From: Sulfidibacterium sp964588415
Lineage (GTDB): Bacteria > Bacteroidota > Bacteroidia > Bacteroidales > F082
Direction: 5' to 3'
Length of the DNA: 38,568 nucleotides
Assembly (NCBI GenBank): GCA_964588415.1
Contig: CAZPPK010000004.1
Location: forward strand, 1 to 38,568
The translations under genes were made by a program, and so were the position numbers. The first letter of the stretch is position 1; each line of letters opens with the position of its first letter. Below are positions 8,966 to 17,817 of this stretch, one piece after another. A model generated the notes under the pieces. That model did not search any database. It was not told the origin of the DNA and was given only the letters and a program-made list of their open reading frames with translations.

Positions 8966-9826
8966 ATGAATTATCCATCAAATCTTTTATCAGAATTAAA
9001 GGCTATCTTCATCAAACAACTCGAAAAGGTCTATGACCCTGAGGAAGCAGAAAATCTGATAAATCTTCTCATCGAACATTATTTGGGGTTGACAAAGGTG
9101 GCTCAGGCGTTAGAAATTAATTTCCGGCTTTCGGAATCGGAATTGTTGAAATTTCATTTTGCCATGAAACGTCTTTTGAAATCAGAACCTGTTCAATACA
9201 TTCTGGGAGAAACATTTTTTTATGGATTAAAATTTAAAGTCAATTCCAAGGTTCTCATTCCCCGCCCTGAAACCGAAGAGATGGTTGATATGATAATTAG
9301 GGAGAATCTTGAGAATAAAAGAATTCTGGATATTGGAACAGGAAGCGGATGCATTGCCATTGCTCTGAAAAGCAGACTTAAAGAATGCTTAGTTACTGGT
9401 TTGGATATTTCGGAAGAAGCCCTGGAAACTGCGAGAAAAAATGCAATCATTCATAAAGTCAATGTTGAGTTTTTGCAGGCTGATATCCGGAAATCCGGAA
9501 ATTTTTTCAATCCTGGGATTTTTGATGTAATAGTCAGTAACCCTCCTTATGTAACTCATGAAGACAAAAATCAGATGAGCAAGAATGTCCTGGAATGGGA
9601 ACCTCAGGAAGCTCTTTTTGCACCTGTCGATGACCCACTCTTTTTTTATAAAAAAATTCTGGAATTCAGTAAGGACCATTTGTCAGGAACAGGGCAAATT
9701 TTCCTGGAGATCAATGAAAATTACGGCCATGAATTACAGGAACTGATAAAAGAGTACTCTTTTACACAAGTGACACTTTTTCAGGACTTTCGTGGAAAAG
9801 ACCGTTTTATCATGGCTATAAAATAA
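8966..9826 (+). CDS. prmC: Release factor glutamine N5-methyltransferase PrmC (HemK)
   Basis: Methylates the GGQ glutamine of peptide chain release factors in the cytoplasm using S-adenosylmethionine. An N-terminal helical domain (LLIEHYLG, then LLKSEPVQYILGETFFYG, the release-factor-binding part) leads into the Rossmann methyltransferase: PRPETEEMV, LDIGTGSGCIAIAL (SAM motif I), and VSNPPYV, whose NPPY (about residue 192) binds the target Gln. The frame is open from an ATG at 8948, but the ATG at 8966 (MNYPSNLL) matches the usual family start, so it is used here. It is the 3' neighbour of PiT, with which it converges with a gap of only 36 bp and no clear terminator. Confidence 0.92.
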   Translation: MNYPSNLLSELKAIFIKQLEKVYDPEEAENLINLLIEHYLGLTKVAQALEINFRLSESELLKFHFAMKRLLKSEPVQYILGETFFYGLKFKVNSKVLIPRPETEEMVDMIIRENLENKRILDIGTGSGCIAIALKSRLKECLVTGLDISEEALETARKNAIIHKVNVEFLQADIRKSGNFFNPGIFDVIVSNPPYVTHEDKNQMSKNVLEWEPQEALFAPVDDPLFFYKKILEFSKDHLSGTGQIFLEINENYGHELQELIKEYSFTQVTLFQDFRGKDRFIMAIK

Positions 9827-9862
9827 GGACTGCTTTCAGCTTAACACAATATCCGGTAGTGA

Positions 9863-12163
9863 TCAGAATTTGGCTTTGAATTTAATGAAGTCACGTTCCG
9901 ATTTAAACAAATTCCCTGTTTGAAGCAAAAGATTCTTCGTTTCACTAATAAGATTCAGATACAGAATACTGTTTCGCGTACCCACTGTTCCACTTTTTAT
10001 ACGCCTAATCTGAGCCTTTCTGGAATTTTCAAGAAAATCAAGCGATCTCTTTTGTAGCTCAAGAACATCATTTTGTTTTGAAAAGTCGCTTTCCACAAAG
10101 CTTTCCATCACCATGTTAAGTAGTTTTTCCACCATGACTGAAATGGCTTGTAACTCCTCAATCTGTTCTTTTTTCAAGGGTTTATGGTTATTGTCAACAT
10201 GAGTCAAAGCTGGCCCGTTGACAAATGAAATACTGTGGATCATTTCACGCATATAATCAAGTACCTCTACAAGATAATACGAGGTATCTACAGATTCTTC
10301 TCTTAACCGCTCGATGATAATGTTAATGTGGTTTTTAAGATACTTAGTTCGTGCCGCCATTTCATCAATGACTTTTTTGGCCTTTTTAAGCTCTTTAATA
10401 TTCTCTTTTTCAAGTCCTGTAATTGTATGATGGTATTCGCGTGTAACCTTTTTAATGTTGTTGATCAATGTGGCGTTAGTGCGCTCAATCAGGTTGTCAT
10501 CCGTAATTCCATAAACATCTTCTCCATCCTGCTGTGCTTCTTTAAGCTTTTTACCATGAGCTTTGTGCGAGCGGAAAACCAAGAAGCCAATCAATACAAT
10601 AAAGGAGAATATTACTATATTTCCTCCGTAATAATAGGCGTACACCATAATAAATGCAATGGTAAAAGCAGTAAAGGCTGTCAAAAACCAACCGCCAATA
10701 ACAGAAAACACTCCAGAGATTCTATAGACCGCGCTTTCCCGGTCCCATGCTTTGTCGGCCAGCGAAGTTCCCATGGCAACCATAAAAGTTACATAAGTAG
10801 TTGATAATGGTAATGTTAGCGAAGTTCCCAAAGCAATGAGCAAACTCGAAATCACTAATATAACCGATGCACGGATCAGGTCAAACGCCGGAGCATCTTT
10901 GGGTTTTACATCAACTTCTGTATAAGGTTCAAACTGACGGTTAATTACCCTGGCAAGCATTGGTGGCGTAATTTTATTAATGCCCTTTGACAAATTTAGG
11001 GAAGAGCGAACGATAGTTTTGGAAAGTGCACTGGCTTTAAAACGCTCATCTCCTTCGTCCTGGCGGCTCAAATCAACGGAAGTTTTAATCACTGATTTTG
11101 CTTTTTTGGAGATTGCCAGTGTGAGCACCATCACAAGGCCGGCTAATAATAGAAACGTTATAGGAGTGGCTACTTTTCCGCTCAAAGCGATCATAGGAAG
11201 CGTATGAGCATTAGCTCCAACTGTATGAGCATATACTTCATAGGCATTATAGCCAGCTATCGGCACACCAATAAAATTCACAAGGTCATTCCCGGCGAAA
11301 GCCAAAGCGAGTGAAAAGGTTCCGACCAAAACGATCATCTTCAAAATATTGATCTTAAAGAACCAGTTCAACATCTGCAACAAGATCGTCCAAATCACAA
11401 AACTGTAAATCATAATGAGGCCGGTATTGTTATGCATCCAGTCTTTGGTAGCCTGCGACATAAAACTTATTCCGTTGGCACCTTTAATTACAATGAAATA
11501 GGTAATAGCGGTAAAAGCTACGCCGCCCCAAAGTCCGCCAAACCATTTCATCCTTTTCTTGTAATTAAAGGAAAAAATCATTCGCACAATATACTGGATC
11601 ACAGCACCTACCACAAAAGCTACGGCCACAGAAAATAATATCCCTGAAATAATTGCCAAAGCCTTTGCAGAGTTAATGAAGTCTCCGAGATTCAGAGTTT
11701 GGTTTAAACTTGCAATAAAATGATTTTCAAAAAGGTAATGCTTGAATGATGCCATTACCTCTGGAGAAGCCGAAAGTTTTATAGATGCCATTGCAACTGC
11801 AGAACCCAATAATTCAAAAACAATGGATACAGTTGTAGAGGTAGGCAATCCAAAAGTATTAAACGTATCCAGCATGATGATATCGGTAGTCATCACTGCC
11901 AGAAATATGATCATGATCTCAGAGAAATAGAACATCTGAGGATGAAAAATTCCCTTTCTGGCGACTTCCATCATTCCGCTGGAAAAAACGGTTCCAACCA
12001 ACACCCCCAAAGCGGCCATAATAATGATCACCTTAAAAGAGGCTACTTTAGATCCGACAGCAGAATTTAAAAAGTTAACTGCATCGTTACTGACGCCAAC
12101 AATTAAATCGGAAATGGCAAGTAAAAACAGTAGGATAACAAGAACAAGGTATATCTTTTCCAT
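9863..12163 (-). CDS. PiT-family inorganic phosphate transporter with PhoU-like C-terminus
   Basis: A 766-residue inner-membrane phosphate symporter. The N-terminal PiT repeat shows GVSNDAVNFLNSAVGSK (residues 23-39) and the second repeat shows SFSLALAFAGNDLVNFIGVPIAG (about 282-304, core AGNDLVNF), the two signature Asn-Asp sites. PTSTT and PLSTTYV stretches typical of PiT are also present. Roughly ten to twelve hydrophobic helices end near residue 550. The last 210 residues are soluble, helical and charged, resembling PhoU, which often regulates phosphate transporters and is here fused in the same chain. Long PiT-PhoU proteins are common in Bacteroidota. A TAAATTTG element lies 17 nt upstream of the start. 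Confidence 0.9.
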   Translation of the reverse strand: MEKIYLVLVILLFLLAISDLIVGVSNDAVNFLNSAVGSKVASFKVIIIMAALGVLVGTVFSSGMMEVARKGIFHPQMFYFSEIMIIFLAVMTTDIIMLDTFNTFGLPTSTTVSIVFELLGSAVAMASIKLSASPEVMASFKHYLFENHFIASLNQTLNLGDFINSAKALAIISGILFSVAVAFVVGAVIQYIVRMIFSFNYKKRMKWFGGLWGGVAFTAITYFIVIKGANGISFMSQATKDWMHNNTGLIMIYSFVIWTILLQMLNWFFKINILKMIVLVGTFSLALAFAGNDLVNFIGVPIAGYNAYEVYAHTVGANAHTLPMIALSGKVATPITFLLLAGLVMVLTLAISKKAKSVIKTSVDLSRQDEGDERFKASALSKTIVRSSLNLSKGINKITPPMLARVINRQFEPYTEVDVKPKDAPAFDLIRASVILVISSLLIALGTSLTLPLSTTYVTFMVAMGTSLADKAWDRESAVYRISGVFSVIGGWFLTAFTAFTIAFIMVYAYYYGGNIVIFSFIVLIGFLVFRSHKAHGKKLKEAQQDGEDVYGITDDNLIERTNATLINNIKKVTREYHHTITGLEKENIKELKKAKKVIDEMAARTKYLKNHINIIIERLREESVDTSYYLVEVLDYMREMIHSISFVNGPALTHVDNNHKPLKKEQIEELQAISVMVEKLLNMVMESFVESDFSKQNDVLELQKRSLDFLENSRKAQIRRIKSGTVGTRNSILYLNLISETKNLLLQTGNLFKSERDFIKFKAKF

Positions 12164-12179
12164 AGGGCAAGTTTGGTGA

Positions 12180-12187
12180 CAAATTTA
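12180..12187 (-). promoter_or_regulatory. Candidate -7 element for the PiT gene
   Basis: TAAATTTG on the minus strand fits TAnnTTTG and lies 17 nt before the ATG, implying a leader of about 10 nt. A good -33 TTTG is not seen. Confidence 0.4.
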
Positions 12188-12351
12188 AAAGAAATGGGGT
12201 GATAGTTCCCAATTCATAATTTAAATTCAATATAAATATTCATCGCTGCAACATATATTATCAAATAATTCGCTAGCTCTAAAAACCTACAAGTTAACTG
12301 CCGTTTTTTTTTCTGAAATTGATGAATCCTGTGAACAAGAGAGACTTTCTA

Positions 12352-13572
12352 TCAGCCCCTGGCTTCGGCCTTCACATCCAAAGCATCGCGCAAACTATTT
12401 CCCAGGGTCATAAATGCCAACACCAGCACAACGATAGCCAATCCGGGGACAATAGCCAGATAGGCCGAATGCAACACAATAAAACTGTAATATTCCTTGA
12501 TCATATTTCCCCATGAAGGGATGGGAGGTTGTACGCCGATTCCCAGGAAACTTAAACCGGCTTCAATGAGGATGGCCGATGCAAAATTGGCTGCAGAAAT
12601 TACGATAACAGGGCTCAGGATGTTGGGTAAAATATGTTTTATCATAATTCTGAATTTCGAAAAGCCCAATGCGATTCCCGCTTCTACATATTCATATTGC
12701 CGGGCGCTCAACATTTGTCCACGCACAACACGTGCAACTTCAACCCACATGGTAAGGCCTACTGCGAAAAAAATCTGCCAGAAACCTTTTCCCAACGCAA
12801 ATGTGATAGCAATAACCAACAACAATGTGGGAATGGACCAAACTACATTGATAAACCAACTGATGATATCATCTACCTTTCCCTGATAGAATCCTGCAAA
12901 AGAGCCCAATAAAATACCTATCAAAAGTGAAATCCCAACAGCAATAAATCCCACGGAAAGGCTGATACGCGTTCCCAGGATCAACCGGCTAAACAAGTCC
13001 CGTCCAAACTGGTCTGTTCCCAGTAAAAAAGTTTTTGAAACCAGATTATTTGTCAGGATTTTCTTTTGCAGGGATTCGATACTTTCCGACTCTTGAGTCC
13101 CGTCAAGTACTGTAAATGAAATCGAATCTCCTGATACTTTCTCCTTTCCCCGCAAGGAGTATAAAATGTTTGCCAGAGCAAATCTTTGAATCAACCCGTC
13201 GTGGTCTGCATCAAAAACTTTGACTACTATATTTCCTTTTTCAAAATGCCATGATTCCAAGGGTATAAGGGTGTAATTACTTCTTTCACCAAACATCATT
13301 TTATGTAAAAAAGAAACATTAACCGGGGGCTCATTCTTCCTAATCTTAAGCACTTTAACTTTAAATCCAGGTTTCTGTGTAGTCAACTCCAGGATCTGCC
13401 TGTTGGCGTCCGGTGTGGAATCCGGAACAATCAAATAAGAGGACAAGCCTAACAAAATAGCAAACAGTATGACCGCGAGAGCAATCATGCCCTGATAATT
13501 GCGTTTGAATTTCTTCCAGGCAAGTTTTGAAAGGGAACCGGAAGTATCTTTTTTTAAGCTATTAAATAACAT
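12352..13572 (-). CDS. ABC transporter permease, oligopeptide (DppC/OppC) type
   Basis: A 406-residue inner-membrane permease. The N-terminal OppC_N helix (about 30-52) is followed by a soluble insertion of about 110 residues (roughly 55-165) with a DADHDGLIQRF stretch, then LLGTDQFGRDLFSRLILGTR, the OppC/DppC entry motif, and five further helices. The EAA coupling loop is present in EAGIALGFSKFRIMIKHILPN (about 285-305, core EAGIALGFSKFRIMI). The C-terminal GLSFLGIGVQPPIPSWG is diagnostic of the family. The usual DppB partner, the two ATPases and the binding protein are not in the window, so the gene either works with a distant set or is an orphan. Substrate cannot be told from sequence. Confidence 0.88.
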   Translation of the reverse strand: MLFNSLKKDTSGSLSKLAWKKFKRNYQGMIALAVILFAILLGLSSYLIVPDSTPDANRQILELTTQKPGFKVKVLKIRKNEPPVNVSFLHKMMFGERSNYTLIPLESWHFEKGNIVVKVFDADHDGLIQRFALANILYSLRGKEKVSGDSISFTVLDGTQESESIESLQKKILTNNLVSKTFLLGTDQFGRDLFSRLILGTRISLSVGFIAVGISLLIGILLGSFAGFYQGKVDDIISWFINVVWSIPTLLLVIAITFALGKGFWQIFFAVGLTMWVEVARVVRGQMLSARQYEYVEAGIALGFSKFRIMIKHILPNILSPVIVISAANFASAILIEAGLSFLGIGVQPPIPSWGNMIKEYYSFIVLHSAYLAIVPGLAIVVLVLAFMTLGNSLRDALDVKAEARG

Positions 13573-13577
13573 TGTTT

Positions 13578-13585
13578 CAAAGATA
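13578..13585 (-). promoter_or_regulatory. Candidate -7 element directly upstream of the oppC-like gene
   Basis: TATCTTTG on the minus strand matches TAnnTTTG and ends only 5 nt before the ATG at 13572. If used, the transcript would start at or next to the start codon (leaderless). Confidence 0.35.
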
Positions 13586-13661
13586 AAAAAACAATGCCAC
13601 GCTCTTTTTTCTGTAGGAAAATTTACCCGGAGATTTTTCTTTCAATAATTGAAATGTAGTT

Positions 13662-13690
13662 TTTGGCTGAAAGAAAATATTGTATATTTG
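13662..13690 (+). promoter_or_regulatory. Bacteroidota-type promoter of tRNA-His
   Basis: TTTG at 13662-13665, a 17-nt gap, and TATATTTG at 13683-13690. The predicted start about 7 nt downstream is a few bases before the tRNA 5' end. The elements and spacing are the same as at fabI. Confidence 0.75.
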
Positions 13691-13701
13691 CAGCCCCAAA
13701 T

Positions 13702-13776
13702 GGTGGATGTAGCTCAGCTGGTTAGAGCACTGGATTGTGGTTCCAGGGGTCGTGGGTTCAAGTCCCATCTTCCACC
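13702..13776 (+). tRNA. tRNA-His (GTG)
   Basis: Cloverleaf with anticodon GTG at 13737-13739 in a CTGGA/TCCAG stem, D-arm GCTC/GAGC, T-arm GTGGG/CCCAT with loop TTCAAGT. The extra G(-1) needed for histidyl identity is encoded (13702) and pairs with C73. The acceptor stem pairs except for a T6/T67 mismatch. CCA is not encoded. It is followed directly by a terminator. Confidence 0.95.
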
Positions 13777-13780
13777 CTCA

Positions 13781-13810
13781 AAAAGACCGTAATAACTGCG
13801 GTCTTTTTTT
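13781..13810 (+). terminator. Terminator of tRNA-His
   Basis: Nine-bp stem AAAAGACCG / CGGTCTTTT with a nine-base loop and a T run, starting 4 bp after the tRNA. Confidence 0.88.
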
Positions 13811-13820
13811 ATTGGCAATA

Positions 13821-13848
13821 AAAAAGGCTGCCTTCAGGCAGCCTTTTT
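13821..13848. terminator. Terminator of gyrB (symmetrical hairpin)
   Basis: Perfect 12-bp stem AAAAAGGCTGCC / GGCAGCCTTTTT with the loop TTCA. It lies 20 bp past the gyrB stop on the minus strand and can also act as a second stop for rightward transcription from the tRNA. Confidence 0.88.
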
Positions 13849-13868
13849 CTATAGAATTCTAGCTAAAT

Positions 13869-15830
13869 TTAAGCATCAATATTCGCATACTTTGCGTTAG
13901 CTTCAATAAATTCACGCCTTGGAGCGACTTCATCTCCCATCAGCATAGAGAATACACGGTCACATTCCGAACCATTTTCAATGTTTACCTGGCGCAAAAT
14001 CCTGCGTTCCGGATCCATTGTTGTTGACCACAACTGTTCAGCATTCATTTCACCAAGACCTTTGTAACGCTGGATGTGCAATCCTTTATCGGTTCCATCC
14101 GGAGAAAGTTCACTAACAATCTGAGCACGTTCTTCTTCAGTCCAGCAATAGCGCTCTGTTTTTCCTTTGCGTATCTGATATAAAGGCGGTGTAGCAATAT
14201 AAACATGTCCACGCTCAATCAATTCACGCATATAACGGAAAAAGAACGTCATGATCAAAGTAGCGATATGACTTCCGTCCACATCGGCATCAGTCATGAT
14301 AATCACTTTATGATAACGGAGCTTTTCAAGGTTCAGCTCCTTGGAATCTTCTTCCGTACCAATTCTTACGCCAAGTGCAGTATAAATGTTTTTAATTTCT
14401 TCACTTTCAAAAGCTCTGTAAGGCAATGCTTTTTCCACGTTCAAAATTTTTCCCCGCAAGGGAAGAATGGCTTGGAATTTCCGGTCACGGCCCTGCTTTG
14501 CTGTACCACCGGCAGAATCTCCCTCAACGAGATAAATCTCGCACAATTCCGGGTTTCTTTCCGAGCAATCGGAAAGCTTTCCAGGCAAACCTGAACCAGT
14601 TAGTACATTCTTTCTTTGAACCAGTTCCCTGGCTTTACGGGCAGCATTTCGTGCCGTGGCCGCAAGAATTACTTTCTGAACAATGGTACGGGCTTCTTTG
14701 GGATGTTCTTCAAGATAAATGTTTAGATTCTCGCTCAGCATCTGGTCAACGGCACCCATTACATCAGAGTTTCCTAATTTGGTTTTGGTCTGCCCTTCAA
14801 ACTGGGGTTCAGCTACTTTCACAGAAATCACTGCAGTAAGTCCTTCCCTGAAGTCATCACCATTGATATCAAATTTCAGCTTTGCCAAAGCACCTGATTT
14901 CTCAGCATAATTTTTTAGGGTACGCGTCAATGCTCTTCTAAAACCTGCAAGATGCGTTCCACCTTCATGCGTATTAATATTATTTACATAAGAATGAAGG
15001 TTTTCCGTAAAGGAAGTGTTGTATTGCATGGCAACTTCAATGGGAACGGCATTCTTTTCACCTTCCATGGTAATGATATCGGGAATGAGCTTTTCACGAC
15101 TGGAATCCAAGTATTGGATAAAATCAGACAAGCCATTTTCGGAATGGAAAATTTCACTTTTGAAGTTCCCGTTGTCATCCTTTTCGCGCTCATCGGTCAG
15201 CGTCAGGCTGATGCCTTTATTCAGAAAAGCCAGCTCCCGTAATCTTGCAGCTAAAACTGAAAAGTCATACTCAACAAGCGAAAAAATACTCGCGTCGGGT
15301 TCAAAATAAATTTCCGTCCCGGTACGTGTTGATTCACCTATTAATTCTATAGGTTCCAGTGGTTTTCCGATTCCGTATTCTTGTCTGAATATCTTGCCTT
15401 CCCGGTAAATCGTGGCGACCAGTTTTGAAGACAAAGCATTAACGCAGCTTACGCCCACGCCGTGCAAACCACCTGAAACTTTATAAGAACCTTTATCAAA
15501 CTTACCCCCGGCATGCAAAACTGTCATAACCACTTCAAGTGCGGAACGATTTTCCTTTTCCATAATTCCTGTAGGGATCCCACGGCCATTATCAGATACC
15601 GTGATGGCACTTCCTGAATGAATTGTAACAAAAATCTCATTACAGAAACCACCCATCGCCTCATCGATGGAGTTATCTACTACTTCATAAACCAAATGAT
15701 GCAAACCGCGCGCACCAATATCACCAATGTACATGGCCGGACGTTTCCTAACTGCTTCCAGGCCTTCTAAAACTGTTATATTGTTGGCTGTGTATTGCTC
15801 ACCAGCAATGTTTTTCTGTTCGTCTGTCAT
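13869..15830 (-). CDS. gyrB: DNA gyrase subunit B
   Basis: ATPase subunit of gyrase, which introduces negative supercoils. The 653 residues show the GHKL ATPase (Glu49 and Asn53 in YEVVDNSIDEA, DNGRGIP, GGLHGVG), the transducer (THEGGTHLAGF; QTKTKLGNSDV with the switch Lys), and TOPRIM metal residues EGDSAGG (Glu436) and DADVDGSH (Asp514, Asp516). The phrase QAILPLRGKILNVEKA is the GyrB-specific version, unlike the ParE version in the gene at 31.8 kb, so the two can be told apart. Length is that of a GyrB without the long proteobacterial insertion. The promoter -7 element TACCTTTG is at 15882-15875. gyrA is not in the window. Confidence 0.97.
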   Translation of the reverse strand: MTDEQKNIAGEQYTANNITVLEGLEAVRKRPAMYIGDIGARGLHHLVYEVVDNSIDEAMGGFCNEIFVTIHSGSAITVSDNGRGIPTGIMEKENRSALEVVMTVLHAGGKFDKGSYKVSGGLHGVGVSCVNALSSKLVATIYREGKIFRQEYGIGKPLEPIELIGESTRTGTEIYFEPDASIFSLVEYDFSVLAARLRELAFLNKGISLTLTDEREKDDNGNFKSEIFHSENGLSDFIQYLDSSREKLIPDIITMEGEKNAVPIEVAMQYNTSFTENLHSYVNNINTHEGGTHLAGFRRALTRTLKNYAEKSGALAKLKFDINGDDFREGLTAVISVKVAEPQFEGQTKTKLGNSDVMGAVDQMLSENLNIYLEEHPKEARTIVQKVILAATARNAARKARELVQRKNVLTGSGLPGKLSDCSERNPELCEIYLVEGDSAGGTAKQGRDRKFQAILPLRGKILNVEKALPYRAFESEEIKNIYTALGVRIGTEEDSKELNLEKLRYHKVIIMTDADVDGSHIATLIMTFFFRYMRELIERGHVYIATPPLYQIRKGKTERYCWTEEERAQIVSELSPDGTDKGLHIQRYKGLGEMNAEQLWSTTMDPERRILRQVNIENGSECDRVFSMLMGDEVAPRREFIEANAKYANIDA

Positions 15831-15874
15831 AATAAAAATCTATGAATCCTTCTTTTTTCAAGATATAAGAGTGG

Positions 15875-15882
15875 CAAAGGTA
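15875..15882 (-). promoter_or_regulatory. Candidate -7 element for gyrB
   Basis: TACCTTTG on the minus strand matches TAnnTTTG, about 45 nt upstream of the gyrB ATG. The -33 TTTG is not evident at 17-20 nt. Confidence 0.45.
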
Positions 15883-16030
15883 CAAAAAAAACCTTTTTAG
15901 TTCCTTCTGATAAGAGCGCTTATACAAGGCAAGTTATGAACAATTACCCGCACAGATCAGGTAGATTAAAAACCATTTATCTTATTGCATTTTATTAGTC
16001 TTTGCCGGAAAACTACGGAATACAATCCCT

Positions 16031-17809
16031 TTAAAACCGGTACCCTGCTCCCACCATAATTTCTAACCCCGGGACCGGATACTCATTGAACTGCATATAT
16101 TTTTGATTCAAAAGATTGGTGACCTTCAAAAAAGCTGATAATTGCGTATTGATCTGGTAATTACTTCCAAGATTAATATCATAATAGGACGGTAACTGAT
16201 AATAATAAGACGAAAAGTCCGTTGTGCCGGTCAGTTGGTGGCTTGCCCAGCGCATTCCCATATAATATGCTTCAACCCAAGACCTTATCTTTTTACTCAT
16301 CCGAATGGAGCATCCAAAACGAATCTCTTTAAGTGGTTTATAAAGTGGCCTGTAATTATTATCCAACTGATAATGATTGTAATTTACTAACAACCAAATT
16401 TTCAATGCACTGGAATTTACAAAGGTAAGTCCGGCAGAAAATGAAGTCAGGTTTCCGCTGGCATAACTACTATTGAATGTGTTAAGATAGTTTATTGGGT
16501 TTGTACCGGTTAACAAAGTACTGTTAGTACTGGAAAATACCGGATAGTCAAAGAATACCATATTCTGAAATGTTTGGTAACTTGCATGAAAATCAAAATC
16601 CAGCTTCTTTGCAATATTTCCTTTAAAACCACCATAAAACTTCAGCTTGTTGTTTTGCCAACGGTATTCATTATTGTATGAAGACAGGAAAGGGTTCTCT
16701 TCCGAAAGTACTTCCAGACTGTTCTTTTTCAATCCTCCCTTTAAGCCGGCAAACAAAGAAAAGCGTTGGGGAATAACATTGTATTTGACATCAAGAAACG
16801 GATAAAGATGCAGTTTAACATTATTAGACATTAACCATTGCACATTAACACCGGCTTTAAATGCGATGGTGCCGTATTTGGCATCAAAATAAGGCAAACC
16901 ACCGATGTAATTATCCCTGCTTTGTCTCAAACCTGTTTTTTCCTGATAAAGAGAATAATTTCCTTCGATCCCTAATTGCTGATGGTTGAACAGATTGTAA
17001 ATCTGAAAAGCTTTGTGCACATCAAAGTTAAGGCCGGCATAAAGTTCAGATGTTCCTCTGATGTCTGAAATATAGTACGTTGCTGCATGAATCCGGTGAT
17101 GTAATTTATCAAAATTCCGGTAAGTGCTGGCAAAATCAATAGCAAAAGAGCCTTCCTGATAACGCTGTTTGAAACGATTGTCATTTTTATCGAATGGGAC
17201 CGTGTCGTTCGTAGTTTCGTGGCCGTAATAGCGGTTTGTATTCAATTTATAAGCGGCTTTGAAACCCAATATATGATAGGTAAAATATTTTTCGAAATCC
17301 GCTTCAACCTTGGTGTTTGAGTAAGAGCTTGGAAGATAATTCCTAATATTTTCAAAAGATGAATAGTGATACAAATGCACATTGGATCTGTAAGAAGATT
17401 CAACACCACTGGAATGAAAAAATTCAGCATAAGGCGAAATCCGGCTTCCCAAACCCAGCCGGATAACATTATTCCAAATAGTCCCTTTGATGTCTTCTGT
17501 TATCAACGCTGGTTTAATGGGTTGCAATGAAATGGTTGTTGGCATTTCCAGTCCGGTGAAATCATCCTTAAATTTAGCAGATGAGACATTAATCTTCGGA
17601 AGTTGCGGTTTCTGGCTAATTTTATATGCCCTTTGGATGACAGGCCTGGAAGTACCATAAACAGTTACATTTTCCACATGTTTCTTATTCAGGGTGTCTG
17701 CACTATTCTGGCTAAAAGCCGGAGTAGCCATCATTATCAGAGGTGCTAAAAATAATCCTGCATTAATCTTAAGGTATCTCATCATAAACATATTCAGCAT
17801 ATTATGCAT
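16031..17809 (-). CDS. Outer-membrane beta-barrel protein, TonB-receptor-like but without plug
   Basis: A 592-residue exported protein: a basic N-terminus and hydrophobic core ending in a signal-peptidase-like site near MATPAFSQ (about residues 28-35). ENVTVYGTSRPV follows at about 46-57, resembling the start of a TonB receptor, but no plug domain or carboxypeptidase-like domain comes after it. The rest is alternating aromatic strands (NYNHYQLDNNYRPLY), a late FLKVTNLLNQKYMQFNEYPVPG turn typical of TonB-receptor barrels, and a C-terminal Phe (GAGYRF) as in outer-membrane barrels. Start could be any of several Mets in the first 10 residues. It lies 8 bp after the TPR gene on the same strand. 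Ligand unknown. Confidence 0.75.
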   Translation of the reverse strand: MHNMLNMFMMRYLKINAGLFLAPLIMMATPAFSQNSADTLNKKHVENVTVYGTSRPVIQRAYKISQKPQLPKINVSSAKFKDDFTGLEMPTTISLQPIKPALITEDIKGTIWNNVIRLGLGSRISPYAEFFHSSGVESSYRSNVHLYHYSSFENIRNYLPSSYSNTKVEADFEKYFTYHILGFKAAYKLNTNRYYGHETTNDTVPFDKNDNRFKQRYQEGSFAIDFASTYRNFDKLHHRIHAATYYISDIRGTSELYAGLNFDVHKAFQIYNLFNHQQLGIEGNYSLYQEKTGLRQSRDNYIGGLPYFDAKYGTIAFKAGVNVQWLMSNNVKLHLYPFLDVKYNVIPQRFSLFAGLKGGLKKNSLEVLSEENPFLSSYNNEYRWQNNKLKFYGGFKGNIAKKLDFDFHASYQTFQNMVFFDYPVFSSTNSTLLTGTNPINYLNTFNSSYASGNLTSFSAGLTFVNSSALKIWLLVNYNHYQLDNNYRPLYKPLKEIRFGCSIRMSKKIRSWVEAYYMGMRWASHQLTGTTDFSSYYYQLPSYYDINLGSNYQINTQLSAFLKVTNLLNQKYMQFNEYPVPGLEIMVGAGYRF

Positions 17810-17817
17810 TAAACCAT

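Noticed and set aside
10328..10804. 158-residue plus-strand frame inside the PiT gene
   Set aside because: It is the antisense shadow of a strongly supported transporter, with no recognisable domain.
13577..13768. 63-residue minus-strand reading frame beginning MGLEPTTPGTTIQ over the tRNA-His gene
   Set aside because: It is antisense to the tRNA, which gives this well-known spurious peptide, and to the tRNA promoter.
14205..14839. Two plus-strand frames (129 and 137 residues) over gyrB
   Set aside because: They are antisense to conserved gyrase motifs, with no start signals or homology.
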